Source: Anaerolineaceae bacterium UBA5224 (GTDB lineage: Bacteria > Chloroflexota > Anaerolineae > Anaerolineales > Anaerolineaceae). From it: a stretch of 15,999 nt of DNA. Position numbers and translations under genes: made by a program. Below, one piece after another: positions 1-7,022 of the stretch (position 1 is the first letter of the stretch; every line of letters begins with the position of its first letter). The stretch spans positions 7,720 to 23,718 of the forward strand of contig DHUW01000087.1 in the NCBI GenBank assembly GCA_002409365.1, read 5' to 3'. The notes below the pieces were generated by a model that searched no databases, was not told the origin of the DNA, and saw nothing but the letters and a program-made list of their open reading frames with translations.

Positions 1-36
1 AAAACAAAAAACGCATCGAAAATCCCTTCGATGCGT
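1..36 (-). terminator. Rho-independent terminator of the cupin gene
   Basis: A perfect 10-bp inverted repeat, ACGCATCGAA at 11-20 and TTCGATGCGT at 27-36, encloses a 6-nt loop. Read on the minus strand, the stem is followed by a T-rich tract (the complement of positions 1-10). It lies about 33 nt past the stop of the cupin gene, which is the right place and orientation to end that transcript. Confidence 0.88.
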
Positions 37-68
37 TATGGAAATTTTCAGAAAAGTAATAATTAGGC

Positions 69-464
69 TTAGTGGTGAAACTCGGGTGGGTAATTCTTCT
101 CCAGTTCTTCAGCTTCTTCTTTGGTATGAGCTCTGGTGCCATCCGGATGATTGGCAGGAGAGTAAATCGTGTACATCGACAGTCGTTCGGTGGCTGAAGT
201 GTTAATAATGTTGTGATATGTTCCAGCGGGAATTACCACTACATCGCCATCGCCGACAGTTATTTCACCATCAGCTGTTACAACTTTGCCTTCGCCGCCT
301 TCAAAGCGGAAGAACTGGTCTACGTGATCGTGAACTTCATTTCCGATGTCTTCATTCGGGTCCAAAGACATCAAGACCAACTGCAAATAGCCTGTGTAGA
401 GCACGCGGCGGAAATCAGTGTTTTCAAGTGAATCTTTTTCAATATTTGTTAAATAGGGTTTCAT
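69..464 (-). CDS. Small single-domain cupin protein
   Basis: This 131-aa protein is one conserved beta-barrel cupin domain. Cupin motif 1 is visible around residues 41-60, with metal-ligand histidines His45 and His47 and a Gln50 near the usual Glu position. Motif 2 is at residues 71-88 (GDGDVVVIPAGTYHNIIN), with His84 as the third histidine ligand. Family members bind a divalent metal and range from sugar isomerases to dioxygenases and simple binding proteins; nothing here fixes the substrate. No signal peptide is seen, so it is probably cytoplasmic. The ATG at 464 follows a strong GGAGG Shine-Dalgarno site 6 nt away. The gene is monocistronic, lying between its own terminator and a 104-nt upstream spacer that carries a possible operator. 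The cupin assignment is secure; the function is unknown. Confidence 0.9.
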   Translation of the reverse strand: MKPYLTNIEKDSLENTDFRRVLYTGYLQLVLMSLDPNEDIGNEVHDHVDQFFRFEGGEGKVVTADGEITVGDGDVVVIPAGTYHNIINTSATERLSMYTIYSPANHPDGTRAHTKEEAEELEKNYPPEFHH

Positions 465-498
465 TTTTTACCTCCATACTTAAATTTAATTTATATCC

Positions 499-526
499 AT
501 TATCGGAACAACTTGTTAGATTATCG
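499..526 (-). promoter_or_regulatory. Possible operator upstream of the cupin gene
   Basis: A perfect palindrome AACAACTTGTT (507-517) sits between two copies of ATTATCG (499-505 and 520-526) whose starts are 21 bp apart, about two helical turns. The cluster lies 35-62 bp upstream of the cupin start codon, where a regulator would act on that promoter. An AT-rich TATAAA-like -10 candidate lies between the cluster and the start codon, but I found no convincing -35. That it is a binding site is inference. Confidence 0.35.
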
Positions 527-536
527 TAAGAGAATC

Positions 537-558
537 AAAAATAACACAAAACTCGTGT
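537..558 (-). terminator. Weak terminator candidate after the rpoD operon
   Basis: On the minus strand, downstream of the ArsC-fusion stop, a 4-bp stem (ACAC/GTGT at 544-547 and 555-558, 7-nt loop) is followed by TATTTTTG. The stem is short, so termination here is uncertain and some read-through into the cupin gene is possible. Confidence 0.3.
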
Positions 559-568
559 CCAATCTGCT

Positions 569-1324
569 TCAACGCTCTGTTTGTATATCCTCTAAATATG
601 AAATCACCGTCGCACGAATTGCTTCAAATGTGTCTTTGAAAACCTGCAGTTTTTGCTCATCAGTGCCTTCAAAAAGAGCAGGGTCGGAAAACCCAAGATG
701 GATGATGGCCCCTTTTTTCAACCAGAGTGGGCATTGTTCCCTGGCTTGGTCGCACAAGGTTATTACCATGTCAAATTCCTGTCCCAAAAAATCATCGATT
801 GGCTTGGAATAACCATGATGCTCAATGCCTGCATCCTGGAGAACTTTCGATGCCATGGGGTGGACATAACCAGTGGGTTCACTGCCGGCGCTAAACGCGA
901 CCCATTCGTTAGGCAGATAAAAGTTCACAATCGCTTCAGCAAGTTGGCTGCGGGCAGAATTTTCAGTACACAAGAATAAAACTCTTCTGCGATGATCCTC
1001 CTCAGCCTTCTCTCGATCGACATCTTCTTCCTCATCAACACCAGGGACAAGTGTTAGGGGCGCGCCCAATAAAACTTCATCTTCATACTCCCCACTTTCC
1101 ATCCTGATTAACAGATCGCGAGCCCTGGCTTCGTTTTCTTTGGAAACCATCACACCAACCACTCCCAGGTCTCCAACAGTCAATCCATAAATCTGACCAA
1201 GCGCGTTGATGTCCAGATAAGTTGGGATGCCCTGGGCTTCCAGGAAACCTTTGATAGATTCACCATCCAGTTTGCCCTGGGCGTTGTAGACAGTCACATA
1301 ATCTGAGTTGTCTTCTTTAGTCAT
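569..1324 (-). CDS. DUF2007 domain fused to thioredoxin-type arsenate reductase / LMW phosphatase
   Basis: This is a two-domain protein of 251 aa. Residues about 9-70 match the DUF2007 pattern (putative prokaryotic signal-transducing domain). An acidic linker of about 35 residues follows. From about residue 114 comes a low-molecular-weight phosphatase fold with the CX5R loop CTENSAR (Cys119, Arg125), the VITLCDQAREQCP segment carrying Cys191 and Cys198, and the SDPAL general-acid aspartate near 214. Three cysteines at these spacings are the hallmark of the pI258-type ArsC family, which reduces arsenate using thioredoxin; plain tyrosine phosphatases lack the last two. I start at the ATG at 1324, which overlaps the ndk stop as ATGA and implies translational coupling. 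An in-frame ATG at 1357 lies inside ndk and would add 11 residues. It is the last gene of the rpoD operon, with no arsenic-resistance genes nearby. The fusion may therefore be regulatory rather than for detoxification. Confidence 0.85.
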   Translation of the reverse strand: MTKEDNSDYVTVYNAQGKLDGESIKGFLEAQGIPTYLDINALGQIYGLTVGDLGVVGVMVSKENEARARDLLIRMESGEYEDEVLLGAPLTLVPGVDEEEDVDREKAEEDHRRRVLFLCTENSARSQLAEAIVNFYLPNEWVAFSAGSEPTGYVHPMASKVLQDAGIEHHGYSKPIDDFLGQEFDMVITLCDQAREQCPLWLKKGAIIHLGFSDPALFEGTDEQKLQVFKDTFEAIRATVISYLEDIQTER

Positions 1325-1770
1325 TCGTACATCCAATCTTCTGTGCAACGTTTCCATTCCACCAATTCATCGGGTTGGAACCAGAGGGCAATTTCAGCTT
1401 CGGCATTTTCGACTGAATCAGAGGCATGGGTAAGGTTATAGCGAGCTTGCAGGGCAAAATCATGACGGATTGTGCCAGGGGCGGCATCTGTTCCGCGGGT
1501 TTTTCCTACGGTCTGGCGGATGGCACTGATTGCGTCTGGTCCGGCCCAAACCATTGCCATCACTGGAGCAGAGGTGATAAATTGGATAAGACCATCATAG
1601 AAGGGCTTGCCTTCGTGTATCGCATAATGTTTTTTCGCAAGCTCCGGGCTGACCTGCATGAATTTGCAGCCAACCAGCCGCAGTCCGCGGTCTTCAAAAC
1701 GAGTAATAATTTTTCCGATTAAACCTCGCTGAACACCATCGGGTTTAACCAGGACTAACGATCTTTCCAT
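1321..1770 (-). CDS. ndk: Nucleoside diphosphate kinase
   Basis: This 149-aa protein has the full family length. It transfers the gamma phosphate from ATP to nucleoside diphosphates through a phosphohistidine, balancing NTP and dNTP pools in the cytoplasm. The N-terminal LVLVKPDGVQRGLIG strand and the active-site segment NLTHASDSVENAEAEIALWF are present, with catalytic His115. The start codon directly abuts the TGA of the preceding gene, and its Shine-Dalgarno GGAGG, 4 nt from the ATG, is made by the last two glycine codons of that gene. The stop overlaps the start of the DUF2007-ArsC gene. Expression must be closely tied to rpoD upstream. The assignment is secure. Confidence 0.97.
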   Translation of the reverse strand: MERSLVLVKPDGVQRGLIGKIITRFEDRGLRLVGCKFMQVSPELAKKHYAIHEGKPFYDGLIQFITSAPVMAMVWAGPDAISAIRQTVGKTRGTDAAPGTIRHDFALQARYNLTHASDSVENAEAEIALWFQPDELVEWKRCTEDWMYE

Positions 1771-2325
1771 TCATCCTCCGTTAAGCTGGTTTTGATTCTC
1801 TTCAAAAATAAATTCTGACAATTCGGTATAGACCTTCCAGAGTGCTGAGCGGTCTTCCTGTAAAATGAGGTATGGACGCAGCTGATGCTGGTAATCTTCG
1901 GCAATTTTTTTACCTATAGCTGTTTTGCGTATAAAGTCAGCTGCAGCAGCAAAATCACTATGTGCTAACAAACGAGAGAGTTCCTGGTCTTGCTCCCCAC
2001 CATCGGAAGGAACCTCATTACATTCGACTGGGGTTTCCAGTTCACCCTGCACCTCGTGCCACTCGGAAGTCTCGAGTATGAAAGGAGTTTCAGCGTCAGT
2101 CTGCCCGAGGTCAGGCTCTTGAATGGCTTCCAGTCCATGATCACTTTGGACTTCACCGTCTTGTTCAGATTGTGAGGCAAACTCAAGCAACCAGCCAGGG
2201 ATTTTTGTTTCGTCTGTAGGCTGGTTGATTTTTTCAATCTTGGTCTGAGAGGTATCTTCTTCAGATCTCGATTTCGCGTTTGCCTTGATTGGTTGAGTCG
2301 CTTCATCGATGGAATCCGGGCGCAT
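1771..2325 (-). CDS. Unrecognised acidic protein between rpoD and ndk
   Basis: This 184-aa protein belongs to no family I recognise. The first 115 residues are acidic and low in complexity (rich in Glu, Asp, Gln, Ser and Thr), probably disordered, apart from a short hydrophobic IPGWLLEFAS island at residues 42-51. Residues about 115-178 look like a compact helical domain with alternating hydrophobics (SRLLAHSDFAAAADFIRK, then YQHQLRPYLIL and ALWKVYTELSEFIF), reminiscent of a repeat-type helical hairpin. There is no signal peptide or membrane segment. The ATG follows the rpoD stop by 2 nt, with GGGAG about 8 nt upstream, and the stop abuts ndk. That position makes it a reliably co-expressed partner of the sigma factor. 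A role in transcription control or nucleotide metabolism is only a guess. That it is a real gene is well supported by its spacing. Confidence 0.82.
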   Translation of the reverse strand: MRPDSIDEATQPIKANAKSRSEEDTSQTKIEKINQPTDETKIPGWLLEFASQSEQDGEVQSDHGLEAIQEPDLGQTDAETPFILETSEWHEVQGELETPVECNEVPSDGGEQDQELSRLLAHSDFAAAADFIRKTAIGKKIAEDYQHQLRPYLILQEDRSALWKVYTELSEFIFEENQNQLNGG

Positions 2326-2327
2326 TG

Positions 2328-3533
2328 TCAGTCTCCCAGATAGTCACGAAGTTTACGGCGCACAGAAGGGTGGCGTAAGCGGGTGAGTGCCTGAGCTTCA
2401 ATCTGACGAACGCGTTCACGGGTTACACCCATTTTGCGACCGACTTCCTCCAGGGTATATGCCTGACCGTCCAAAAGACCGTAGCGAAGCTGCAGGATGC
2501 GGACCTCACGGGGGGGCAGTGCATCCAGCACTTCTACCAGATGCTGCTTGAGCAGGTTATAAGTGGCAGTGTCATCAGGTGGCGGCGCCTCATCGTCTTC
2601 AATGAAATCGCCTAATACGGAATCTTCTTCATCGTCAGTAGGTGTTTCAAGGGAGAGCGGCCGACGGGCAACCTGGATCATATTCTCCACTTTCTTGGGT
2701 GGGACTTCCAGGGCTTCTGCCAGCTCTTCGACAGATGGGTCGCGCCCCAGTTTCTGGGTCAGTTGGTGTTGAACGCGCAGTAGCTTATTGATCTGATCTC
2801 CCATGTGAACCGGAACGCGAATGGTGCGACCCTGGTCGGCGATGGCGCGTGTGACCGCCTGGCGAATCCACCAGGTGGCATAGGTGCTGAACTTATGACC
2901 ACGTTGATATTCAAATTTCTTGGTAGCACGTATAAGACCGATGTTGCCTTCCTGGATCAGATCCAAAAAAGGTACGCCGCGTCCCATATATTTTTTTGCA
3001 ACGCTGATCACCAGGCGCGAATTGGCGGTGATCAGGTGGTCGCGTGCAGCAGCACCATCTTTGATCATATCGTAGAGTTCTTTTCGGCGGGCGGCGCTTA
3101 TATTGCTCTTAGCCAGTTCTGCACGTGCCTCACGACCGGCTTCGATCCGCTTTGCCAAAACCACTTCCTCTTCGATACTGTTCAGTAGTGGTACCCGGCT
3201 GACTTCCTTCAGGTAAAGCCCAATGGTGTCATCGGTATCGATATTTGCCAGGTCGTCCGTCGGCAGACTTTCTTCATCCGACAATGTGTCAATGATCTCT
3301 TCATCATCTGGTTCATCTGTGGAAGGTGGTTCGTCCGATACGGTGATGCCCGCGTTTTCGAGCGCTGTGTAAGCATCTTCCAACTGCTCAGGATATTCCT
3401 CTGCTTCAGGAAAGAAGCGCAGTATGTCGTCATCTGTTACATACTTTTTCTTTTTTCCTAATTCAAGAAGTCGGTTGATTGCTGATGATTGGCTTTCTTC
3501 GTTCGGAACCGTGTTGTTACTAATTCTTGCCAT
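2328..3533 (-). CDS. rpoD: Primary sigma-70 factor RpoD/SigA
   Basis: This 401-aa protein directs RNA polymerase core to housekeeping promoters. An N-terminal helical region 1.1 is visible at about 14-66, followed by a very acidic linker (67-103) and region 1.2 at about 104-133. Region 2 at about 165-240 holds the core-binding and -10 recognition helices (DLIQEGNIGLIRATKKFEYQ, then FSTYATWWIRQAVTRAI). Region 3 spans about 245-315. Region 4 at about 330-395 has the -35 recognition helix-turn-helix (LEEVGRKMGVTRERVRQIEA). The region 1.1 and full region 2 sequence argue for the essential group 1 factor over an alternative sigma. Length is typical of compact Gram-positive-like SigA proteins. The ATG at 3533 is the only upstream candidate; an AGAGG lies rather far (12 nt) ahead. 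It is the first gene of the operon with the acidic unknown, ndk and arsC-like genes. Confidence 0.96.
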   Translation of the reverse strand: MARISNNTVPNEESQSSAINRLLELGKKKKYVTDDDILRFFPEAEEYPEQLEDAYTALENAGITVSDEPPSTDEPDDEEIIDTLSDEESLPTDDLANIDTDDTIGLYLKEVSRVPLLNSIEEEVVLAKRIEAGREARAELAKSNISAARRKELYDMIKDGAAARDHLITANSRLVISVAKKYMGRGVPFLDLIQEGNIGLIRATKKFEYQRGHKFSTYATWWIRQAVTRAIADQGRTIRVPVHMGDQINKLLRVQHQLTQKLGRDPSVEELAEALEVPPKKVENMIQVARRPLSLETPTDDEEDSVLGDFIEDDEAPPPDDTATYNLLKQHLVEVLDALPPREVRILQLRYGLLDGQAYTLEEVGRKMGVTRERVRQIEAQALTRLRHPSVRRKLRDYLGD

Positions 3534-3622
3534 TTATTTGTTAAGCCTCTTCGATGTATTCGTTTTACGTTACCATAGAGTACGATATTTTGACCCGAAA
3601 TTCAAGTGCTGAGAAGATTCTG

Positions 3623-3650
3623 ATAATATTCTATCGTTGCGCGTAGGCAA
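3623..3650 (-). promoter_or_regulatory. Probable rpoD operon promoter
   Basis: On the minus strand, TTGCCT (complement of 3645-3650) and TATTAT (complement of 3623-3628) are separated by 16 bp. They match the sigma-70 consensus at 4/6 and 5/6 positions. Transcription would start near 3616, giving a leader of about 83 nt before rpoD. No transcript evidence is available from sequence alone. Confidence 0.45.
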
Positions 3651-3762
3651 TTGATTTGCTATCCTCTTTATTTTCAAAAAACTTGTTCTATCGAGTAAGT
3701 CCTCTCGAAGATCTTGCATTTAGGATGTTTTCGATGAAAGTGGCAATTGTTAAACATCTTAA

Positions 3763-3790
3763 TTTCCACCCCTCAATTTTTGTCTATAAT
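3763..3790 (+). promoter_or_regulatory. Probable promoter of the GT87-like/pfp operon
   Basis: TTTCCA (3763-3768) and an exact TATAAT (3785-3790) are 16 bp apart. The start would be near 3797, about 23 nt before the first ATG. The rest of the 286-nt divergent spacer (3534-3819) is AT-rich and shows no gene; the only other signal I see in it is the rpoD promoter candidate. Confidence 0.5.
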
Positions 3791-3819
3791 AAGGCAATGT
3801 CGGAACGGATAATGATTTT

Positions 3820-5061
3820 ATGTTGATTCTAAAGAAAACTGCTAATATATGGATACCTATCCTCATCATCCTGGCATTGGTGGGTCTTACTATGATCAAC
3901 CTGCGCATTGAAGAGCAGGTTGCACTTGAAGATCCTTTTGCTATTCGCTGGAATGCTGCCCGTTCCTGGATGAAAGAGGGCTGGTCGCCATATAGCGAAG
4001 AAACCCAACAAGCAGCACAGCAATTGTTGAAGGAAAACAACAGCCTGCCAAACGAACGTGAGCGGGGTTATTTTCTTGACCCTGCCTGGTATATCTACCT
4101 TTTCATTCCGATCAGCTTCGTGCCTTATCCGCTAGCCAAAGCAATCTGGATGACACTTTCCCTGGCGAGCGTTATTACCTCATTCTTCCTGGCATTGAAA
4201 CTCTCAGGCTTGAAATTAACTGGCCTTGAGGTCTTTATTAGTAGTGCCTTGGGAGCTTTGTTTTATCCAATGATACGCGCGAGCATTAGTGCCAGCCTAC
4301 TTCCGTTTTTCATCATGCTCACGCTTTTAGCAGTTCAGCTCGCCTTGAGCGGGCAGGGAAACCTGGCAGGTTTGCTAATGCTTTTCGCAATATGGTTCAA
4401 TCCGGTTGCGATTTTCGTAGTCGTATTCTTATTGGTATATCTTGGCTCCAGGCGCGACAATTCGTTCGGGCAAATTCTACTGGTTGGGTTTGCATTTCTA
4501 ATGGTCATTACGCTGATCCTCTTCCCTGGCTGGATCCAACAGTGGTTTACCAGCCTGATTCGGCTCGGTCCGGGGTTGGAATGGCTTGATACTCCCTTGA
4601 TGGGTGTAGCACGCTCATTCCCTGGCGCCTATAAACAGGTAGCAATTGGACTTCACCTGTTTGCTTTCATCATGATCCTGGTGGAATGGTACGGTCTGGG
4701 AGGAAGAAATGAGCGGGGCGTGCAGTGGAAGTTGATGCTGACCTTGAGTATGAGTTATTTTTTCAACCCCTATTCAGAGGGCTCCTTCTTGTTGCTCGTG
4801 CTGCCCGCTTTCTTAATAATCTTTAAGTATTTATCAGAGAAATGGCCGTTTTCTGGTAAAATATTGTTCTGGATCAGTTATCTGGTTGTCGTCTTTTTTT
4901 CGTGGCGACTCCTGGCTGGTCCGATAAGCGGCTTTCCAAAAGAGCACGTAGCAATCGTACTATTGTTACCAATTCTGGTTTTTCTTGGTTTACAGTATTT
5001 TCGATGGTGGGCAATTGCCAGCCCAAAAGCTCTTGTTGAGTCTAAAAATAAATTATTTTGA
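3820..5061 (+). CDS. Polytopic membrane protein, GT87/DUF2029-like glycosyltransferase
   Basis: This 413-aa protein has about ten hydrophobic helices across its length. TM1 is near residues 10-27. It is followed by an extracytoplasmic-type loop with an Asp (DPFAIRWNAARSW, Asp38), then a WSPYSEET stretch and a DPAWYIYLFIPISFVPYPLAKAIW segment. This order (an acidic residue after TM1, a sPY motif, then a Pro/aromatic motif before a helix) is typical of polyprenyl-phosphate-sugar-dependent GT87/DUF2029 enzymes of the GT-C fold, which add sugars on the outer face of the membrane. The substrate cannot be told. The ATG at 3820 has only a weak GGA upstream, but no other start fits. The gene ends 11 nt before pfp and is probably co-transcribed. 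A non-catalytic membrane protein with the same topology is the alternative. Confidence 0.65.
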   Translation: MLILKKTANIWIPILIILALVGLTMINLRIEEQVALEDPFAIRWNAARSWMKEGWSPYSEETQQAAQQLLKENNSLPNERERGYFLDPAWYIYLFIPISFVPYPLAKAIWMTLSLASVITSFFLALKLSGLKLTGLEVFISSALGALFYPMIRASISASLLPFFIMLTLLAVQLALSGQGNLAGLLMLFAIWFNPVAIFVVVFLLVYLGSRRDNSFGQILLVGFAFLMVITLILFPGWIQQWFTSLIRLGPGLEWLDTPLMGVARSFPGAYKQVAIGLHLFAFIMILVEWYGLGGRNERGVQWKLMLTLSMSYFFNPYSEGSFLLLVLPAFLIIFKYLSEKWPFSGKILFWISYLVVVFFSWRLLAGPISGFPKEHVAIVLLLPILVFLGLQYFRWWAIASPKALVESKNKLF

Positions 5062-5072
5062 GGTGTAGTAAT

Positions 5073-6248
5073 ATGGCTAAAAAACGAATTGGTATTTTAA
5101 CTGGGGGTGGAGATGTACCTGGTCTGAGTATCGCGATCAAGTCTGTAGTCACAAATAGCGTTGATCGCGATTATGAAATTATTGGTATTCGTCGCGGTTG
5201 GCTCGGCTTACTGGGCTATAATCTGGATGATCAAGCTACCCATGACCAATATATCATCGATCTGAATCCGACTATTGTTCGCAGAGTGGATCGTTCTGGC
5301 GGAACGTTCTTACACACCTCACGCACAAACCCAGCCAAAGTAAGACCAGATGATGCACCTGAGTTCCTGCGAAAAAGCAACTACGGAACTGTTATTGACC
5401 CTGAAACCGGAACAAAAGATTACACCGATTACATTCTCAAGGTAATCGATCACCTGAACCTCGACTCCTTGATCACGATTGGCGGTGATGACACACTGAG
5501 CTTTTCTTCCAGACTGCATAAAGAAGGTATCAAAGTGGTCGCTATTCCGAAGACCATGGATAATGATGTGCTTGGTACGGATTACTGCATCGGTTTTTCC
5601 ACCGCCACTACCCGCGGTGTCAACCACATCACCAATTTCCGCTCCAGTGTTGGTTCCCATGAGAGAATTGGTGTTGTTGAGCTTTTTGGGCGTAATTCGG
5701 GTGAAACCGCATTGATCACGGGTTACCTGTCTCATGTTGATAGAACCATCATCTGCGAAGTGCCTTTTGACCTTGAAAAACTGGTTTGGATGCTCGATGC
5801 AGATAAAAAAGCCAGTCCTGCCCATTACTCGATTCTGGTTATCTCTGAAGGTGCTGCACCAATTGGTGGGCATGTAATGCAGACTGGTACCCCGGATGCT
5901 TATGGTCATCGTAAACTGGGCGGAATTGGTGAGTTATTGTCTGAGAAGATCAAAGAAATTTCAGGTAACAACACCATGTACCAACGCCTGGGCTATCTGG
6001 TTCGAAGTGGACCTGCAGATAGCCTTGACCGAATGGTTTCGATGAACTTTGGTTTGTTGGCCTTTCAGCTAACCTGCAAAGGTGAGTTTGGCAAACTTGT
6101 CGGCGTTACAAATGGAGTTTACTCTGCAGTTCCGATTGAGACCGTCACCAGTGGCAAACGCCATGTTGACATCGACCAATACTATGATGTAGAACATTAT
6201 CGTCCGAGAGTCAAGTCTGTGCTCGGTCAGCCAATGTTCCTTCACTAA
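5073..6248 (+). CDS. pfp: 6-phosphofructokinase, probably pyrophosphate-dependent
   Basis: This 391-aa enzyme phosphorylates fructose 6-phosphate at C1 in glycolysis. The donor loop GGGDVPGL is at 11-18, and the catalytic aspartates lie in PKTMDND (159-165). Hexose-phosphate binding segments follow (ELFGRNSGETA near 203-213). Two positions separate ATP from PPi enzymes: the residue after GGD (Gly104 in E. coli PfkA) and the residue before TxDND (Gly124). Here they are Asp140 (GGDD) and Lys160 (PKTMDND), the pair found in PPi-dependent enzymes. It is longer than PfkA (about 320 aa), as many PPi types are. I start at the ATG at 5073, with GAGGTG 7 nt upstream; a TTG at 5058 would overlap the previous stop and lacks a site. 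A strong terminator follows directly. PFK identity is certain; the donor is predicted. Confidence 0.93.
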   Translation: MAKKRIGILTGGGDVPGLSIAIKSVVTNSVDRDYEIIGIRRGWLGLLGYNLDDQATHDQYIIDLNPTIVRRVDRSGGTFLHTSRTNPAKVRPDDAPEFLRKSNYGTVIDPETGTKDYTDYILKVIDHLNLDSLITIGGDDTLSFSSRLHKEGIKVVAIPKTMDNDVLGTDYCIGFSTATTRGVNHITNFRSSVGSHERIGVVELFGRNSGETALITGYLSHVDRTIICEVPFDLEKLVWMLDADKKASPAHYSILVISEGAAPIGGHVMQTGTPDAYGHRKLGGIGELLSEKIKEISGNNTMYQRLGYLVRSGPADSLDRMVSMNFGLLAFQLTCKGEFGKLVGVTNGVYSAVPIETVTSGKRHVDIDQYYDVEHYRPRVKSVLGQPMFLH

Positions 6249-6256
6249 AATGAGAA

Positions 6257-6290
6257 AAAGCCCAGGCAATCATAAGCCTGGGCTTTCACT
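6257..6290 (+). terminator. Terminator after pfp
   Basis: An 11-bp perfect stem, AAAGCCCAGGC at 6257-6267 and GCCTGGGCTTT at 6276-6286, has an 8-nt loop. It begins 8 nt past the pfp stop. The T tract after the stem is short, but the stem itself ends in TTT on either strand, so termination of pfp is likely. The Nudix start lies only 10 nt downstream. Confidence 0.8.
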
Positions 6291-6296
6291 TTGATC

Positions 6297-6803
6297 ATGG
6301 GTGTGAATGCGCAAGGAGTTTCCAGGGATAAGTTTAGCCTGATCCCGCGTGTTTTGCTCTTTCCAGTGGATGAAAAAGGTCGTGTTCTGCTCTTGAAAGG
6401 TGCGAGAACGAAGAAAATCTGGGCAAATCTTTGGAACGGTCCGGGTGGTCACCTGGAAGCTGGAGAAGGCGTGCTTGAAGCCGCCAGGCGCGAAATGATG
6501 GAGGAGACCGGGCTAACGGCAGGCAAATTAATTCATTGTGCCCAGATTGTCGTGGACACTGGTTCCAACCCCGGAATCATCTTTTTCGTAATCAAGGCAA
6601 AACAATTAGGTGGTGAACTGCGCAATTCAGCGGAAGGGGAGCTTGCCTGGTTCACCCAGAACCAGGCGCTGAAGCTGGACCTTGTGGAAGATCTATATAC
6701 TCTGCTGCCTTTGGTGATGCGTCACCGCACTAATGAGAAGCCCTTTTGGGGCTATTATTCCTATGATAGGAACGACCAACTCGTCATGCGATTCTCCCGG
6801 TGA
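6297..6803 (+). CDS. Nudix hydrolase
   Basis: This 168-aa protein hydrolyses a nucleoside diphosphate linked to another group, using divalent metal. A complete Nudix box is seen at residues 51-73: Gly, Glu at position 7, the REMMEE core and a final GL. The WNGPGGHLEAGE context resembles MutT/MTH1-type enzymes that clean oxidised nucleotides, but substrate cannot be inferred with confidence. The C-terminal YYSYDRNDQLVMRFS is unassigned. The start is uncertain. ATG at 6297 is the first good codon after the pfp terminator, yet no Shine-Dalgarno precedes it. A TTG at 6291 is less likely, and a good AAGGAG lies inside the frame at about 6314 without a standard in-frame start after it. A leaderless or poorly translated message is possible. 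Confidence 0.9.
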   Translation: MGVNAQGVSRDKFSLIPRVLLFPVDEKGRVLLLKGARTKKIWANLWNGPGGHLEAGEGVLEAARREMMEETGLTAGKLIHCAQIVVDTGSNPGIIFFVIKAKQLGGELRNSAEGELAWFTQNQALKLDLVEDLYTLLPLVMRHRTNEKPFWGYYSYDRNDQLVMRFSR

Positions 6804-7022
6804 TTGTCTGAGCAGGTTGGTATTTACTAATTGGCGGACTTCGATCCGAGTTTTTGCCGATGCTCTGGATGTCGGAGTGAACCCGCATCCGGCATCCGGT
6901 TCAACGATATCACAAAGTGGGTTCATTCCGACCCACAAGCTTATAACGGACTGAACCTGAATATGCCAAGATTAACCATTTCAGGTAGACCTTCTCGGCC
7001 GAACCACAAATTTCGGGAAAAG
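6804..7022. other. Unassigned spacer with several inverted repeats
   Basis: This is the non-coding part of the spacer between the convergent Nudix and rsmD genes. Short symmetric elements cluster in it. CGGA/TCCG (6835-6838, 6845-6848) is followed by TTTTT and is a weak terminator candidate for the Nudix gene. TGAACC (6878-6883) faces GGTTCA (6898-6903) across a tandem GCATCCG repeat. GTGGGT (6917-6922) faces ACCCAC (6931-6936), and a second TGAACC lies at 6952-6957. Short open frames cross it on both strands, but none has a ribosome site or a recognisable protein. It may be a structured RNA, a degenerate dispersed repeat or an eroded gene. Confidence 0.35.

Noticed and set aside
3759..4040. 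Minus-strand 93-codon frame at the rpoD/GT87-like divide
   Set aside because: It overlaps the start of the membrane protein and the promoter with TATAAT at 3785-3790; no ribosome site or family match is seen.
5058..5072. TTG start giving a five-residue longer phosphofructokinase
   Set aside because: It overlaps the previous stop codon, and the good GAGGTG site is placed for the ATG at 5073.
5319..5909. Minus-strand open frame of 196 codons opposite pfp
   Set aside because: It lies wholly inside the conserved phosphofructokinase coding region, and its translation shows no family features.
6915..6938. T-arm-like hairpin GTGGGT...ACCCAC with GGTTCA, as a possible tRNA
   Set aside because: The loop is 8 nt instead of 7, and no acceptor, D or anticodon arm can be fitted around it.
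6733..6954. Plus-strand short frames running from the Nudix gene end into the spacer
   Set aside because: They begin inside the Nudix gene in another frame, have no ribosome site, and no recognised protein pattern.
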